Below are positions 1 through 8,495 of a DNA stretch of 64,000 bases, piece after piece. The stretch's first letter is position 1, and every line of letters begins with the position of its first letter. A model generated the notes under the pieces. It made no database searches. It was not told the origin of the DNA and was given only the letters and a program-made list of their open reading frames with translations. This DNA comes from Alishewanella longhuensis (GTDB lineage: Bacteria; Pseudomonadota; Gammaproteobacteria; Enterobacterales; Alteromonadaceae): positions 1-64,000 of the forward strand of contig NZ_BNAO01000009.1 of NCBI RefSeq assembly GCF_014653435.1, written 5' to 3'. A program made the translations under genes and the position numbers.

Positions 1-102
1 TCTTTTTAAAACTCTTCGTCACGTTCGACTCTACTTTTTACTTCACTTCTTGCTTCACTCTGCTTTTCGAGGCTTTCGTTAGCACCCTGAAGCGAGGCGG
101 CC

Positions 103-130
103 ATTTTAGTGATTTTAAACTTGCTGTCAA
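103..130 (-). promoter_or_regulatory. Stable-RNA type promoter P1, facing left edge
   Basis: On the minus strand a perfect -35 TTGACA (125-130) is followed after 16 bp by TAAAAT (103-108) and a GC-rich discriminator (GGCCGCC). This arrangement is typical of growth-rate-regulated rRNA and tRNA operon promoters. The transcript would run out of the window to the left, so a 16S rRNA or tRNA operon just outside is the likely target; that is inference. Confidence 0.6.
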
Positions 131-221
131 GCGTCTTTTTAAAAGATTTTTGCAACTCGCTTTTCTCACCCGGTTACCGGCTTCACTCTCGTTTAGCGCA
201 GCGCCCCGTGGCATGGCGCGC

Positions 222-249
222 ATTATAGGGTGTTTTAGAATTGGTGCAA
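222..249 (-). promoter_or_regulatory. Second, upstream stable-RNA type promoter
   Basis: Minus strand: TTGCAC (244-249), 16-bp spacer, perfect TATAAT (222-227), then a GCGCGCC discriminator. An AT-rich stretch (about 250-275) lies just upstream in the position of an UP element. It stands in tandem about 120 bp upstream of the other leftward promoter, as in rrn P1/P2 pairs. Confidence 0.6.
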
Positions 250-353
250 TAGCTTTTTTATAAAAAATGACTACTTTGCTACTGATTGACTACTAAAGCT
301 TCATTTTGTACAAAATTCTACCTTTTATCAATGATCCGCTATGATTTTAGTTG

Positions 354-382
354 TTGGCTGTTCACAAAATAGTCGTTAAGAT
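354..382 (+). promoter_or_regulatory. Putative promoter of the RRM protein gene
   Basis: TTGGCT (354-359), 17-bp spacer, TAAGAT (377-382); predicted start near 389, about 48 nt before the ATG at 437. Sequence match only. Confidence 0.35.
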
Positions 383-436
383 ATAGAGGCTTTTATATAA
401 GAAGAATCTCTTTTGGTTTAGCTGCAGGAATTTATC

Positions 437-934
437 ATGTCATCAACTTTACGTTCGTTTCTACCTTTTACTTTAGCACTAGCAGTTATTGCTTTTGTTA
501 CTTTCTCTTTTCTAATTACCCTTCCTCTCTCGGCGGCCTGGGCATTTACTGCCGGTGTTCTGGTCTGCGGTATCTTGGTACCTATTTTGGTAGACTTTAA
601 AAGTTCTGCTAGATCTACTAGCGAATCACCAAATGCTGAAACCAGCACAACAAGCTTTCAAGGCGAGTCAGCGACCCTATATGTAGGAAACCTGCCTTAT
701 CGCGCAAATGAAGAGGCGGTTAAAGAACTATTCTCTCGATTTGGTACCGTTATAAATGTGCGCTTGATGAAAGACCGACAAACTGGCCGTCGTCGTGGTT
801 TTGGTTTTGTGGAGGTGGCAGCACCCGATGCAAATAAGATGATTAGCAAGTTAAATGATTTTGAGTTTCAAGAACGCACACTCAAAGTGCGGGAAGCACG
901 TGAACGACAAGATGAAGAGAACCTAACAGACTAG
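437..934 (+). CDS. Membrane-anchored RRM RNA-binding protein
   Basis: A 165-residue protein. Two hydrophobic segments (about residues 8-28 and 32-52) would anchor it in the inner membrane. A serine/threonine-rich linker leads to one RNA recognition motif (about 80-155) with RNP-2 LYVGNL (81-86) and RNP-1 RGFGFVEV (120-127), so the aromatic RNA-stacking residues are intact. Related single-RRM proteins occur in Shewanella and Vibrio; their RNA targets are not known to me. The start is supported by CAGGA 7 nt upstream of the ATG. It stands alone, divergent from the leftward stable-RNA promoters. RNA binding is well supported, the biological role is not. Confidence 0.85.
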   Translation: MSSTLRSFLPFTLALAVIAFVTFSFLITLPLSAAWAFTAGVLVCGILVPILVDFKSSARSTSESPNAETSTTSFQGESATLYVGNLPYRANEEAVKELFSRFGTVINVRLMKDRQTGRRRGFGFVEVAAPDANKMISKLNDFEFQERTLKVREARERQDEENLTD

Positions 935-950
935 TGATCTGAATCTGATA

Positions 951-976
951 TTGACCCGCAATAATTTGCGGGTCAA
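951..976 (+). terminator. Hairpin downstream of the RRM gene
   Basis: A perfect 10-bp inverted repeat (TTGACCCGCA / TGCGGGTCAA) with a 6-nt loop lies 16 nt after the stop codon. There is no U-tract after it, so it may be a weak terminator or a 3'-end stabiliser. Confidence 0.45.
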
Positions 977-1120
977 TACGCTAGGTAGTCTACTTAGCTG
1001 CGTAATTTACCTCCGAACATCTAAAACTTCGATTCTGCTATTTCAGCCGTTGTTCTAATACACATCCTTATTTACAGAAGCTCATTAACCGAATCTAGTG
1101 GCTAGCCGTTAGATTTGAAT

Positions 1121-1149
1121 TTGGTTATCTTTCCAAAAAAGCATAAAAT
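1121..1149 (+). promoter_or_regulatory. Putative trmA promoter
   Basis: TTGGTT (1121-1126), 17-bp spacer, TAAAAT (1144-1149), predicting a transcript start near 1156, 23 nt before the trmA ATG. The trmA promoter of E. coli is likewise stringently controlled, but the discriminator here (ACCTC) does not prove this. Confidence 0.45.
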
Positions 1150-1178
1150 ACCTCTTTATATGTAAAATAGAGAAGCTC

Positions 1179-2267
1179 ATGTCTATAGGTCAGGTTTTCC
1201 CCTCTCAGTATGAAACGCAGTTAGCTGAGAAAGCAAACCGCTTAACGCAATTAGTACATTCTGTCTGTGCCACAACGCCAGAACTATATCGTTCTACTCC
1301 TGAGCATTTCCGGCAACGGGCAGAATTTCGTATTTGGCATAACGGAGACGACATCTATCATGCGATGTTTGATCCACAAAGCCGACAACCAGTACGCATT
1401 GATTACTTCCCAGTAGCTTGCAAGCTAATAGCCGACTTTATGCCGCTACTGTTAAAGCAGATTCAGTTTAATCATGAATTACGTTATAAGCTTTATCAGG
1501 TTGACTATCTGGCCACTACCTCTGGTGAGTTGCTCGTTAGTATGATTTACAAGCGTAAGCTTGATGAACAGTGGATAGCGGAGGCTGAAAAGCTCACTAC
1601 GGAACTGGCAACATCTTTTAATATTCGTTTTATTGGTCGTTCACGTAAGCAAAAAGTGGTGCTTAGCCAGGATTTTGTCACAGAATCCTTTGTGGTCGCC
1701 AATCAAATTTTACGCTATCAACAAGTAGAAAGTAGCTTTACCCAACCTAACGCTGGGGTTAACCAACAGATGCTGCAGTGGGCCGCAGATATTGCTAAGC
1801 AGCTAAAGGGGGATTTATTAGAATTATACTGCGGTAATGGTAATTTTTCATTGGCACTGGCTCCCTACTTTAATCAGGTTGTCGCCACTGAGCTGGCTCG
1901 CAGCTCAATCAAATCAGCTGAATACAATATCAACCTAAATAACATTAATAATGTAAAAGTTTTGCAGATGTCGGCGGAAGATGTTGCCGCGGCGTTAGTC
2001 GCCGGTTCCAGCCTAAAGCATATTGAACTGGCGGACTTAGCATTAAATACCGTACTTGTTGATCCACCAAGAGCGGGGCTAGATCCAGCAACCTTAGCGC
2101 TAGTAAGCGGCTTTGACGATATTTTATACATCTCCTGCAACCCGGAAACCTTGGCTGCTAATCTGGATGTTTTAGCTAAAACGCATCAGGTAGAGAAACT
2201 GGCGTTATTTGATCAGTTCCCATACACCCATCATATCGAAACAGGTGTTTGGCTAAAGCGGCGCTAA
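1179..2267 (+). CDS. trmA: tRNA (uracil-5-)-methyltransferase TrmA
   Basis: TrmA uses S-adenosylmethionine to make ribothymidine at position 54 of tRNA (m5U54). The 362 residues match the usual length (E. coli 366). Visible motifs are the SAM-binding LELYCGNGNF (214-223), DPPRAGLD (295-302), the catalytic nucleophile Cys320 in YISCNPET, and the general-base Glu354 in HHIET. The ATG follows AGAAG. Gene order trmA-fabR-sthA is shared with E. coli. It ends one base before the stop codon of convergent fabR. Confidence 0.97.
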   Translation: MSIGQVFPSQYETQLAEKANRLTQLVHSVCATTPELYRSTPEHFRQRAEFRIWHNGDDIYHAMFDPQSRQPVRIDYFPVACKLIADFMPLLLKQIQFNHELRYKLYQVDYLATTSGELLVSMIYKRKLDEQWIAEAEKLTTELATSFNIRFIGRSRKQKVVLSQDFVTESFVVANQILRYQQVESSFTQPNAGVNQQMLQWAADIAKQLKGDLLELYCGNGNFSLALAPYFNQVVATELARSSIKSAEYNINLNNINNVKVLQMSAEDVAAALVAGSSLKHIELADLALNTVLVDPPRAGLDPATLALVSGFDDILYISCNPETLAANLDVLAKTHQVEKLALFDQFPYTHHIETGVWLKRR

Positions 2268-2268
2268 C

Positions 2269-2889
2269 TCAGGCCTGGCTTTTACGACCGTAGCTGGCGG
2301 CACCATGTGCCAGCCAGCGTAGCTGCAACACGGTTCTGCGGGTAAGTTGCGCATATTGTTCTTTTGGTGCATCCAAGGCATCAGCCCCAGTATGAAACAC
2401 CAAGGTAACCATTGCTTCTGCCTGCAATTGCGCCTGCTCCGCCGAACATTCCGTTTGCTTACGTAAATAGTGGGCGAGCTCTGCTGAGAAATGCTGAATT
2501 TCACGGGCGACAGCAGCACGAAATGCAGCGGAGGTTCCAGAGCGCTCACGCAGAAGTAAACGAAACACATTGCTATTGTCTGCAACAAACTCCATAAAGG
2601 TTTGCACGGAGGTATTGATTACGCTGCCATTTTTCTCAATCCGTAAGCGAGCCTGACGCATTAACTGTCGTAACATCAACCCTGCTTCATCGACTAAGGT
2701 TAAGCCTAATTCATCCATATCGGCAAAATGCCGGTAGAATGAGGTTGGTGCTATTCCTGCTTCACGGGTTACTTCACGTAAACTTAAGCTGGCAAAACCT
2801 TTCTCTGCACTTAGTTGTGAAAACGCTGCATTGATAATGGCTTGCCGGGTTCGTTCTTTTTGTTCAGCTCTACTCACTGTGCATCCCAT
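2269..2889 (-). CDS. fabR: TetR-family repressor FabR
   Basis: FabR senses acyl chains and represses unsaturated fatty acid synthesis genes. The 206-residue protein has a TetR-type HTH (about residues 12-58, with the sequence [20 protein letters not shown]) and the long conserved core ([40 protein letters not shown]) that distinguishes FabR/DesT from other TetR proteins. It is divergent from a fatty-acid desaturase, as Pseudomonas desT is next to desCB, and near sthA and trmA, as in E. coli. The desaturase is the obvious target given the palindrome between them. Confidence 0.93.
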   Translation of the reverse strand: MGCTVSRAEQKERTRQAIINAAFSQLSAEKGFASLSLREVTREAGIAPTSFYRHFADMDELGLTLVDEAGLMLRQLMRQARLRIEKNGSVINTSVQTFMEFVADNSNVFRLLLRERSGTSAAFRAAVAREIQHFSAELAHYLRKQTECSAEQAQLQAEAMVTLVFHTGADALDAPKEQYAQLTRRTVLQLRWLAHGAASYGRKSQA

Positions 2890-2915
2890 TCCTAGTGTTA
2901 TACAACCGATTTACC

Positions 2916-2944
2916 TTGACCTACCGTAGCGCGCTGGGTAAATT
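2916..2944 (+). promoter_or_regulatory. Desaturase promoter
   Basis: TTGACC (2916-2921), 17-bp spacer, TAAATT (2939-2944), placing the transcript start near 2951, inside the adjacent FabR-type palindrome. Confidence 0.55.
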
Positions 2945-2962
2945 AGCTTACAGTTGTAAGCT
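2945..2962. promoter_or_regulatory. Probable FabR operator
   Basis: A near-perfect palindrome, AGCTTACA-GT-TGTAAGCT (8-bp arms, 2-bp centre), immediately downstream of the -10 box. It resembles the AGCGTACA-type half sites of FabR operators in gammaproteobacteria. The position over the transcript start suits simple repression of the desaturase gene. Confidence 0.7.
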
Positions 2963-2976
2963 CAAAGTGTGGTCTC

Positions 2977-4095
2977 ATGAAAAAACACCCAATTATCTGG
3001 ACAAATGTGTTGTTGTTCAGTTCGACCTTCCTGGTTGCCGCTATAGCGGTTCCCTATTATGCCCTGACAGTAGGCTTTACTGCAGCTGAAATTATCGCAG
3101 CAATTCTCTGTATGGGCTACTGTGGTATTTCTATTACTGCCGGTTACCATCGTTTATGGTCACACAAAACCTACGATGCACATCCTTTTTTACAATGGGT
3201 TTTTGCGATTGGTGGGGCCTTTGCATTGCAAAATAGCGTTATCCATTGGTCTTCTGATCATCGCGATCATCATCGCCATGTTGATAAGGATGACAAAGAT
3301 CCTTATTCTGCCAATAGAGGTTTCTGGTTTAGTCATATTGGCTGGATGTTGCGTGATTATCAGGGTGACAGCTACTATGATTACAATAATGTCCGCGATT
3401 TACAAAAAAATCCCATTTTAGCGTTCCAGCATAAACACTATTTACTGCTGGCATTGCTGACCAATATTGGTATCCCGCTGTTACTCGGCTTTTTGATTGG
3501 CAGTATCTGGGGCATGTTATTAAGTGTTGGTGTACTGCGCTTAGTGCTCAGTCATCATTTTACCTTTTTTATTAATTCTTTAGCACATATCTGGGGTAGA
3601 CAACCTTATACGGATCAAAATAGTGCCAGAGACAATGGCATTCTAGCCTTTTTAACTTATGGCGAGGGTTATCATAATTATCATCATATCTTTGAGTATG
3701 ATTATCGCAACGGTATCCGTTGGTGGCAGTTTGATCCAACCAAATGGTTAATTAAAACCTGTTCCTGGCTAAAACTAACCCGCAACTTGCGTATTGTACC
3801 CGAGGACCGCATTGCTCAGGCCGTTGCAAAAATGCAACTAAAACGGGCACAGGACAAAGCCAGGTTATTGCCTAACTCAGAGCAATTACTGCAACTTCTG
3901 GAGCAAGAATACCAATTATTAGTCGCGAAGTTGCAAGAGTATTACCAAGTTAAGAAAGAATTACTGCAGCAAAAGCACGCCGCTTTGTTAAATCAGTATA
4001 ATGCTTCGGAGTTTGCGCAACGCTATCAAGAGCTAAAGCAACACTTACAGCAGCAGCAAAACCATTGGCAACGCTTAACCGCTGCTTTCCACTAA
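2977..4095 (+). CDS. Membrane acyl-CoA/acyl-lipid desaturase
   Basis: A di-iron fatty acid desaturase (stearoyl-CoA desaturase family, probably delta-9) that introduces double bonds into membrane acyl chains. The three histidine boxes are intact: HRLWSH (58-63), HRDHH (95-99) and HNYHH (233-237). Hydrophobic segments flank them. Residues about 285-372 form a polar, Gln/Leu/Lys-rich, probably coiled-coil tail after the catalytic core; its role is unknown. The gene is divergent from fabR with an operator at its start, so aerobic unsaturated fatty acid supply is likely FabR controlled, as for Pseudomonas DesB. Expression ends at a strong terminator. Confidence 0.92.
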   Translation: MKKHPIIWTNVLLFSSTFLVAAIAVPYYALTVGFTAAEIIAAILCMGYCGISITAGYHRLWSHKTYDAHPFLQWVFAIGGAFALQNSVIHWSSDHRDHHRHVDKDDKDPYSANRGFWFSHIGWMLRDYQGDSYYDYNNVRDLQKNPILAFQHKHYLLLALLTNIGIPLLLGFLIGSIWGMLLSVGVLRLVLSHHFTFFINSLAHIWGRQPYTDQNSARDNGILAFLTYGEGYHNYHHIFEYDYRNGIRWWQFDPTKWLIKTCSWLKLTRNLRIVPEDRIAQAVAKMQLKRAQDKARLLPNSEQLLQLLEQEYQLLVAKLQEYYQVKKELLQQKHAALLNQYNASEFAQRYQELKQHLQQQQNHWQRLTAAFH

Positions 4096-4118
4096 GCTAG
4101 GGTTACACTAACTTATTC

Positions 4119-4144
4119 AAAAAAGAGGCTTTGCCTCTTTTTTT
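4119..4144 (+). terminator. Rho-independent terminator of the desaturase gene
   Basis: Stem AAAAGAGGC / GCCTCTTTT with a TTT loop, followed by further T residues, 24 nt after the stop codon. Confidence 0.9.
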
Positions 4145-4200
4145 GTTATTGATACCTGTTATGCTAATTTGCACTGTGAACCAGCGCGAGAATCAACGTC

Positions 4201-5622
4201 GTGACAGCTAAATTTTCCAAAAAACAACCTCAATATGACTATGATGCCATTGTTATTGGGACAGGCCCCGGTGGTGAAGGTGCTGCAATGTACCTAGCTA
4301 AAAGCGGTAAGACCGTTGCCGCAATTGAGCGCTACCATGCAGTTGGCGGCGGCTGTACTCATTGGGGTACTATTCCGTCGAAGGCTTTACGTCACTCTGT
4401 TAGCAGATTAATTGAGTTTAACGAAAATCCCTTGTTTCAGGTCGAAGAGCAAGTCAAAGGCCTTACTTTTTCGCAAATCCTCAAACATGCAGCAGGCGTT
4501 ATTCATAAGCAGGTTAGATTACGTACCGGTTTTTATGATCGCAACCTGGTGAAAATTTATCAGGGTGAAGCCCGCTTCATTGACAATCATCATCTGGAAA
4601 TTAGCAACACCGACGGCAGCAGCTATGTGTTAAGCGCCGAGACCATTGTTATTGCTAGTGGCTCCCGCCCCTACCGGCCAGCACATGTTGACTTTACTCA
4701 CCCCAGAATTTACGACAGTGATACTATTTTATCGTTGGCACATGATCCTCGTCACATCATCATTTTTGGCGCAGGGGTAATCGGTTGCGAATACGCATCT
4801 ATTTTCCGTGGTTTGGGCGTGCGGGTTGATTTGGTCAACACGCGTGATCGCTTACTCTCTTTTATGGATGCCGAAATATCGGATTCACTCAGCTATCATT
4901 TTTGGAACTCAGGCATGACTATTCGCCATGGCGAAGAGTTTTCCCATATAGAAGGGCGAGATGATGGCGTGATACTGCACCTGCAATCAGGTAAAAAAAT
5001 GAAGGCAGATTGCTTCTTATTCGCCAATGGCCGCACCGGTAATACGGATATGCTGGCACTTGATAAGGTAGGTCTGGAAGCTGATGGTCGGGGCCTGCTC
5101 AAGGTAAACGGGAAATATCAAACCTCAATTGATAACATCTATGCTGTAGGTGATGTTATTGGGTACCCTAGTCTTGCCAGCGCCGCCTATGACCAAGGTC
5201 GACTCGCCGGTGAAGCTATTGTAAAGGGTAATTTAGACGGGCACCTAATCGCCGATATTCCCGCGGGTATTTATACTATTCCCGAAATGTCTTCTGTAGG
5301 AAAAACAGAACAAGAATTGACAGCAGCTAAAATTCCTTACGAGGTAGGCAGAGCGCAATTTAAACACTTAGCAAGAGCGCAGATTGCCAATACCAGCGCA
5401 GGAAGTTTAAAACTGTTATTTCACCGGGAAACATTGGAGATTTTGGGAATACATTGTTTTGGCGAGCGTGCCGCAGAGATCGTGCACATTGGTCAGGCCA
5501 TTATGATGCAGAAAAATGGCGGGAATAACCTAAATTACTTTGTGCATACCACCTTTAACTATCCAACGATGGCTGAAGCCTATCGGGTGGCAGCACTTAA
5601 TGGTTTGAACCGGTTGTTTTAA
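4201..5622 (+). CDS. sthA: Soluble pyridine nucleotide transhydrogenase SthA
   Basis: SthA is a cytoplasmic FAD enzyme that moves reducing equivalents between NADPH and NAD+. It is 473 residues (E. coli 466). Seen: an N-terminal FAD Rossmann motif GTGPGGEG (20-27); [12 protein letters not shown] (52-63), the family signature in which one cysteine of the usual redox disulfide is replaced; a second Rossmann fold (GAGVIGCEY, about 190-198); and the C-terminal dimerisation domain. Translation appears to start at GTG, with no good Shine-Dalgarno. The E. coli neighbours fabR and trmA are also present here. Confidence 0.95.
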   Translation: MTAKFSKKQPQYDYDAIVIGTGPGGEGAAMYLAKSGKTVAAIERYHAVGGGCTHWGTIPSKALRHSVSRLIEFNENPLFQVEEQVKGLTFSQILKHAAGVIHKQVRLRTGFYDRNLVKIYQGEARFIDNHHLEISNTDGSSYVLSAETIVIASGSRPYRPAHVDFTHPRIYDSDTILSLAHDPRHIIIFGAGVIGCEYASIFRGLGVRVDLVNTRDRLLSFMDAEISDSLSYHFWNSGMTIRHGEEFSHIEGRDDGVILHLQSGKKMKADCFLFANGRTGNTDMLALDKVGLEADGRGLLKVNGKYQTSIDNIYAVGDVIGYPSLASAAYDQGRLAGEAIVKGNLDGHLIADIPAGIYTIPEMSSVGKTEQELTAAKIPYEVGRAQFKHLARAQIANTSAGSLKLLFHRETLEILGIHCFGERAAEIVHIGQAIMMQKNGGNNLNYFVHTTFNYPTMAEAYRVAALNGLNRLF

Positions 5623-5625
5623 TCA

Positions 5626-5664
5626 AACAAAAATGGCGTAGCCAGCATCTCACCGCTACGCCAT
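5626..5664 (-). terminator. Terminator of hemE
   Basis: A perfect 10-bp stem (ATGGCGTAGC / GCTACGCCAT, 12-nt loop) lies between convergent sthA and hemE. On the minus strand it is followed by TTTTTGTTTGAT, which makes it a hemE terminator; on the plus strand there is no U-tract. Confidence 0.75.
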
Positions 5665-5670
5665 CATCAC

Positions 5671-6750
5671 TTAAGCTTCTATCTCAGTATTCATATGATA
5701 AGTGCGACTAAAGTCCTGCACGGCTTCAATAAATACACCCGCATTTTCTGGATCGACATCAGGTGTAATACCATGACCTAAATTAAATATATGGCCAGTA
5801 CCTTGTCCGAACCCATCGAGAATAGTCTGGACCTCCTGACGAATACGCTCTGGTGTGCCGAGCAACACTGACGGATCCATATTGCCCTGTAAGGCAACCT
5901 TATCACCAACTCTAGCCCTTGCCTGGCTGATATCGGTTGTCCAATCGAGCCCTAGTGCATCACAACCGGTTGCAGCCATCATCTCCAGCCACTGACCACC
6001 ATTTTTGGTAAAGAGCGTTACCGGAACTTTACGGCCATCTGCTTCACGGGTCAGACCATCGATAATGGTTTGCATATAGCTTAACGAGTATTCTTTATAA
6101 TCTCTGGGAGTCAGCACACCACCCCAGGTATCAAAAATCATCACAGCTTGGGCGCCGGCGGCAATTTGCGCATTAAGATACAAAATGACACTTTGCGCTA
6201 ATTTGTCCAGCAACATATGCAGTATCTCAGGTTCGCTATACATCATCTTTTTAATAATGCTAAAGGTTTTACTGCCACTGCCCTCAACCATATAGGTTGC
6301 CAGAGTCCAGGGACTTCCTGAAAAGCCAATTAGCGGCACACTGCCATCTAATTCACGACGAATAGTCCGTACTGCATCCATCACGTAACGTAATTCTTGC
6401 TCTGGATCAGGAATTGGCAAATGCACCACGTCCATGAAATCACGGATAGGTTTACTAAAACGGGGACCTTCACCCACACCAAAGGTTAGCCCTAAACCCA
6501 TGGCATCAGGAATGGTCAAGATATCACTAAACAAAATAGCGGCATCCAAAGGATAACGACGCAAGGGTTGCAAAGTGACTTCACACGCTAACTCTGGGTT
6601 TTTACAGAGTGACATAAAATCACCAGCCTGTGTTCTGATAGCGCGGTACTCTGGTAAATAACGACCTGCCTGACGCATCATCCAGATTGGAGTTTGATCA
6701 ACTGGCTGCCGAAGTAGTGCTCTGAGATATCGATCGTTCTTTAATTGCAT
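5671..6750 (-). CDS. hemE: Uroporphyrinogen decarboxylase HemE
   Basis: HemE removes the four acetate carboxyl groups of uroporphyrinogen III to give coproporphyrinogen III in haem synthesis. It is 359 residues (typical 354). The signature [16 protein letters not shown] (21-36, substrate-binding arginines) and the catalytic Asp76 in [12 protein letters not shown] are present. In E. coli hemE lies directly beside nudC in the same orientation; here they are 261 bp apart with a plus-strand promoter and terminator in the gap. Confidence 0.97.
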   Translation of the reverse strand: MQLKNDRYLRALLRQPVDQTPIWMMRQAGRYLPEYRAIRTQAGDFMSLCKNPELACEVTLQPLRRYPLDAAILFSDILTIPDAMGLGLTFGVGEGPRFSKPIRDFMDVVHLPIPDPEQELRYVMDAVRTIRRELDGSVPLIGFSGSPWTLATYMVEGSGSKTFSIIKKMMYSEPEILHMLLDKLAQSVILYLNAQIAAGAQAVMIFDTWGGVLTPRDYKEYSLSYMQTIIDGLTREADGRKVPVTLFTKNGGQWLEMMAATGCDALGLDWTTDISQARARVGDKVALQGNMDPSVLLGTPERIRQEVQTILDGFGQGTGHIFNLGHGITPDVDPENAGVFIEAVQDFSRTYHMNTEIEA

Positions 6751-6894
6751 AACATTTCCGCCATTCTAAATTTGTGATTATTTTAGCACTTAAGCAAGCC
6801 AAGCTCTATGATCTGCATCTAAATGCTTACTCCCTTACCTTTACGTAAACTGCAAAAATATTCAGTTAAGGTTCATTTTTTTAATCAGCAGACC

Positions 6895-6923
6895 TTGTTT
6901 CATCGAAAATGATCTGGTATAAA
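6895..6923 (+). promoter_or_regulatory. Promoter of a candidate small RNA
   Basis: TTGTTT (6895-6900), 17-bp spacer, TATAAA (6918-6923) preceded by TGG (extended -10). It points rightward into a gap that has no plus-strand gene but does have a plus-strand terminator. Confidence 0.45.
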
Positions 6924-6929
6924 CTACCT

Positions 6930-7015
6930 GCGCTAGTGAAGATATAACAAGCGAGAAGCTCGTTTAACGAGACCATGAGTTCCAAATTTGAAGCCACGTT
7001 TAGTGGCTTTTTTAT
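6930..7015 (+). ncRNA. Candidate small RNA between hemE and nudC
   Basis: The promoter at 6895-6923 and an intrinsic terminator (AAGCCAC / GTGGCTT with loop GTTTA, then TTTTATTT, 6991-7017) bracket about 85 nt on the strand opposite to both flanking genes. An inner hairpin CTCG-TTTAA-CGAG (6959-6971) lies between them. The nearest upstream plus-strand gene, sthA, ends 1.3 kb away with hemE antisense in between, so the terminator must serve an independent transcript. I recognise no known RNA family. The 3' end just reaches the antisense strand of the nudC stop codon. Confidence 0.45.
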
Positions 7016-7017
7016 TT
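6991..7017 (+). terminator. Plus-strand intrinsic terminator
   Basis: 7-bp perfect stem AAGCCAC / GTGGCTT, 5-nt loop, then a T-rich run. On the minus strand the stem has no U-tract, so it cannot be a nudC terminator of the usual kind. Confidence 0.75.
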
Positions 7018-7809
7018 CTGCAATTTTAATTGCTGTACCAACGCAATCAGTTGACCCGACAAGGTATGAATACTGGGTGTTTCCGGCAAATCAGTTAATT
7101 TACACCAATACGCTTCTGCAATTTCTTGCGGCTGACACACAATATCGCCGCCAACATAATCGGCGATAAAACCCGTCATCAACGAATGTGGAAAAGGCCA
7201 AGGTTGGCTGCCAATATAGCGCAAATTGGTTATATCAATACCTACCTCTTCTTTTACTTCACGTATTGCAGCTTGCTCTAGGGTTTCTGCTGATTCTACA
7301 AAACCGGCTAAAATAGAAAAGAAACCGGCTTTGTGCCTGCTGGAGCGCGCCAATAAGATTTCGTCATCTTTGACGATCGCCACCAATACACAGGGCGCTA
7401 TACGCGGATAACATCGATGGCCACATTTCGGACATAAGGTAGCAAGCTCCCAGTTAACTAAACGCATGGTGCTGCCGCACTGACCGCAAAAACGATGTGT
7501 TTGCAGATATAAGGCAACTTGAGTTGCCCTGGCTGCCAGTTGAAAAAGTTCCTCTCCTTGCGATAACAAAGTTCTTGCAGAATGCCAATGTTGCTCGTCG
7601 ATGATACGATCGTCAAAAACAAGCAAATAACAATTTTGCTGTTTGTGCTCTCCTAACCAACAAATTTGTGCCTCAGTAAAATCAAAAGGCAATGCTTTCA
7701 ATGCACAACAAGGTACACTCTCATTTTCTTGCAGAAATATTCGGCCCTGACTAACGATAAACCAATAGCCGTGTTCAGTGGCGGGCAAGGCAAGACTATG
7801 TTTGATCAT
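7012..7809 (-). CDS. nudC: NAD-capped RNA hydrolase / NADH pyrophosphatase NudC
   Basis: NudC splits NAD(H) and removes NAD caps from RNA 5' ends. The start is set at the ATG at 7809 (265 residues; E. coli 257), preceded by AGGAAC; a longer reading frame upstream would add 70 residues with no family similarity and overlap the rsd promoter region. A four-cysteine zinc finger (CGQCG...CPKCG), the Nudix box GFVESAETLEQAAIREVKEE and the family-specific SQPWPFPHS motif are all seen. It is divergent from rsd, as in E. coli. Confidence 0.95.
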   Translation of the reverse strand: MIKHSLALPATEHGYWFIVSQGRIFLQENESVPCCALKALPFDFTEAQICWLGEHKQQNCYLLVFDDRIIDEQHWHSARTLLSQGEELFQLAARATQVALYLQTHRFCGQCGSTMRLVNWELATLCPKCGHRCYPRIAPCVLVAIVKDDEILLARSSRHKAGFFSILAGFVESAETLEQAAIREVKEEVGIDITNLRYIGSQPWPFPHSLMTGFIADYVGGDIVCQPQEIAEAYWCKLTDLPETPSIHTLSGQLIALVQQLKLQK

Positions 7810-7957
7810 CGGCAACAGGTTCCTATGAATTAACGACAACTTTGCTATGATACTGGGGTTTACTGAGCAGACCAATAAAAAAACGGTTGATCTTTTGCAG
7901 GAAATTCTTTTAATTAGACAGTATTGCAGAAAGGTTACTGCATCTAAGGAGAAGCTA

Positions 7958-8443
7958 ATGTACACCCGCGTACAGCAGGCGCAAAAAAAATGGGGCGGCA
8001 GCCTATTAGCCATTGACAATTGGCTTGATGAGCGACGGCAATTAATCGTTAGCTATTGCAAGCTGGCTGGCTTACCGCCATTTGAAAAAGATCGTCATAC
8101 CATGCCCTCGCAAGAGAAGATAATTGAGTTTTGTCAGCTTTTAATGGATTACCTGTCGGCTGGGCATTTCGAGGTGTACGAACAAATTGTCACTCAATGC
8201 GCTATAAACGGTACAGACAGCCGAAAGCTAGCTGACTCTTTATATCCAAAAATTGCGATTTCTACTGACTTGGCGTTAGAGTTTAATGATAAGTATGCCG
8301 AGCATCTAAGCACTCGCAATAGTGGTGCTTTCGATAATGAATTATCTTCCCTGGGTCAGGCGCTGGAAGAACGCTTTGCGTTGGAAGATAAATTAATCGA
8401 AACCCTCTATGTCAAACATCAGGATGAAACGACCTCAGCTTAA
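7958..8443 (+). CDS. rsd: Anti-sigma-70 regulator Rsd/AlgQ
   Basis: Rsd binds the housekeeping sigma-70 and frees core RNA polymerase for alternative sigma factors in stationary phase. The ATG at 7958 has AAGGAG 8 nt upstream and gives 161 residues (E. coli Rsd 158); the frame is open further upstream but lacks a ribosome site. Conserved blocks include NWLDERRQLIVSYCKLAG, CQLLMDYLSAGHFEVYEQI and the C-terminal LGQALEERFALEDKLI. It is paired divergently with nudC as in E. coli. Confidence 0.92.
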   Translation: MYTRVQQAQKKWGGSLLAIDNWLDERRQLIVSYCKLAGLPPFEKDRHTMPSQEKIIEFCQLLMDYLSAGHFEVYEQIVTQCAINGTDSRKLADSLYPKIAISTDLALEFNDKYAEHLSTRNSGAFDNELSSLGQALEERFALEDKLIETLYVKHQDETTSA

Positions 8444-8452
8444 ATGATTAAT

Positions 8453-8477
8453 AAAAAAGCGGCAAAGCCGCTTTTTT
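8453..8477. terminator. Bidirectional terminator between rsd and fkpA
   Basis: AAAAAAGCGGC-AAA-GCCGCTTTTTT, a symmetric stem with A and T tracts on both sides, placed between the two convergent genes. Confidence 0.92.
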
Positions 8478-8495
8478 ATTGGTGAATGGCATTAA

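Noticed and set aside
38-223. Minus-strand frame of 61 codons at the left edge
   Set aside because: It coincides with the two stable-RNA promoters and has no ribosome site or similarity; it is best explained as leader and promoter sequence.
6975-7169. Plus-strand 64-codon frame
   Set aside because: It runs through the terminator hairpin and antisense to nudC; no ribosome site and no recognisable protein.
7810-8019. N-terminal extension of the nudC frame
   Set aside because: The extra 70 residues lack similarity and overlap the rsd upstream region; the ATG at 7809 has a ribosome site and gives the usual length.
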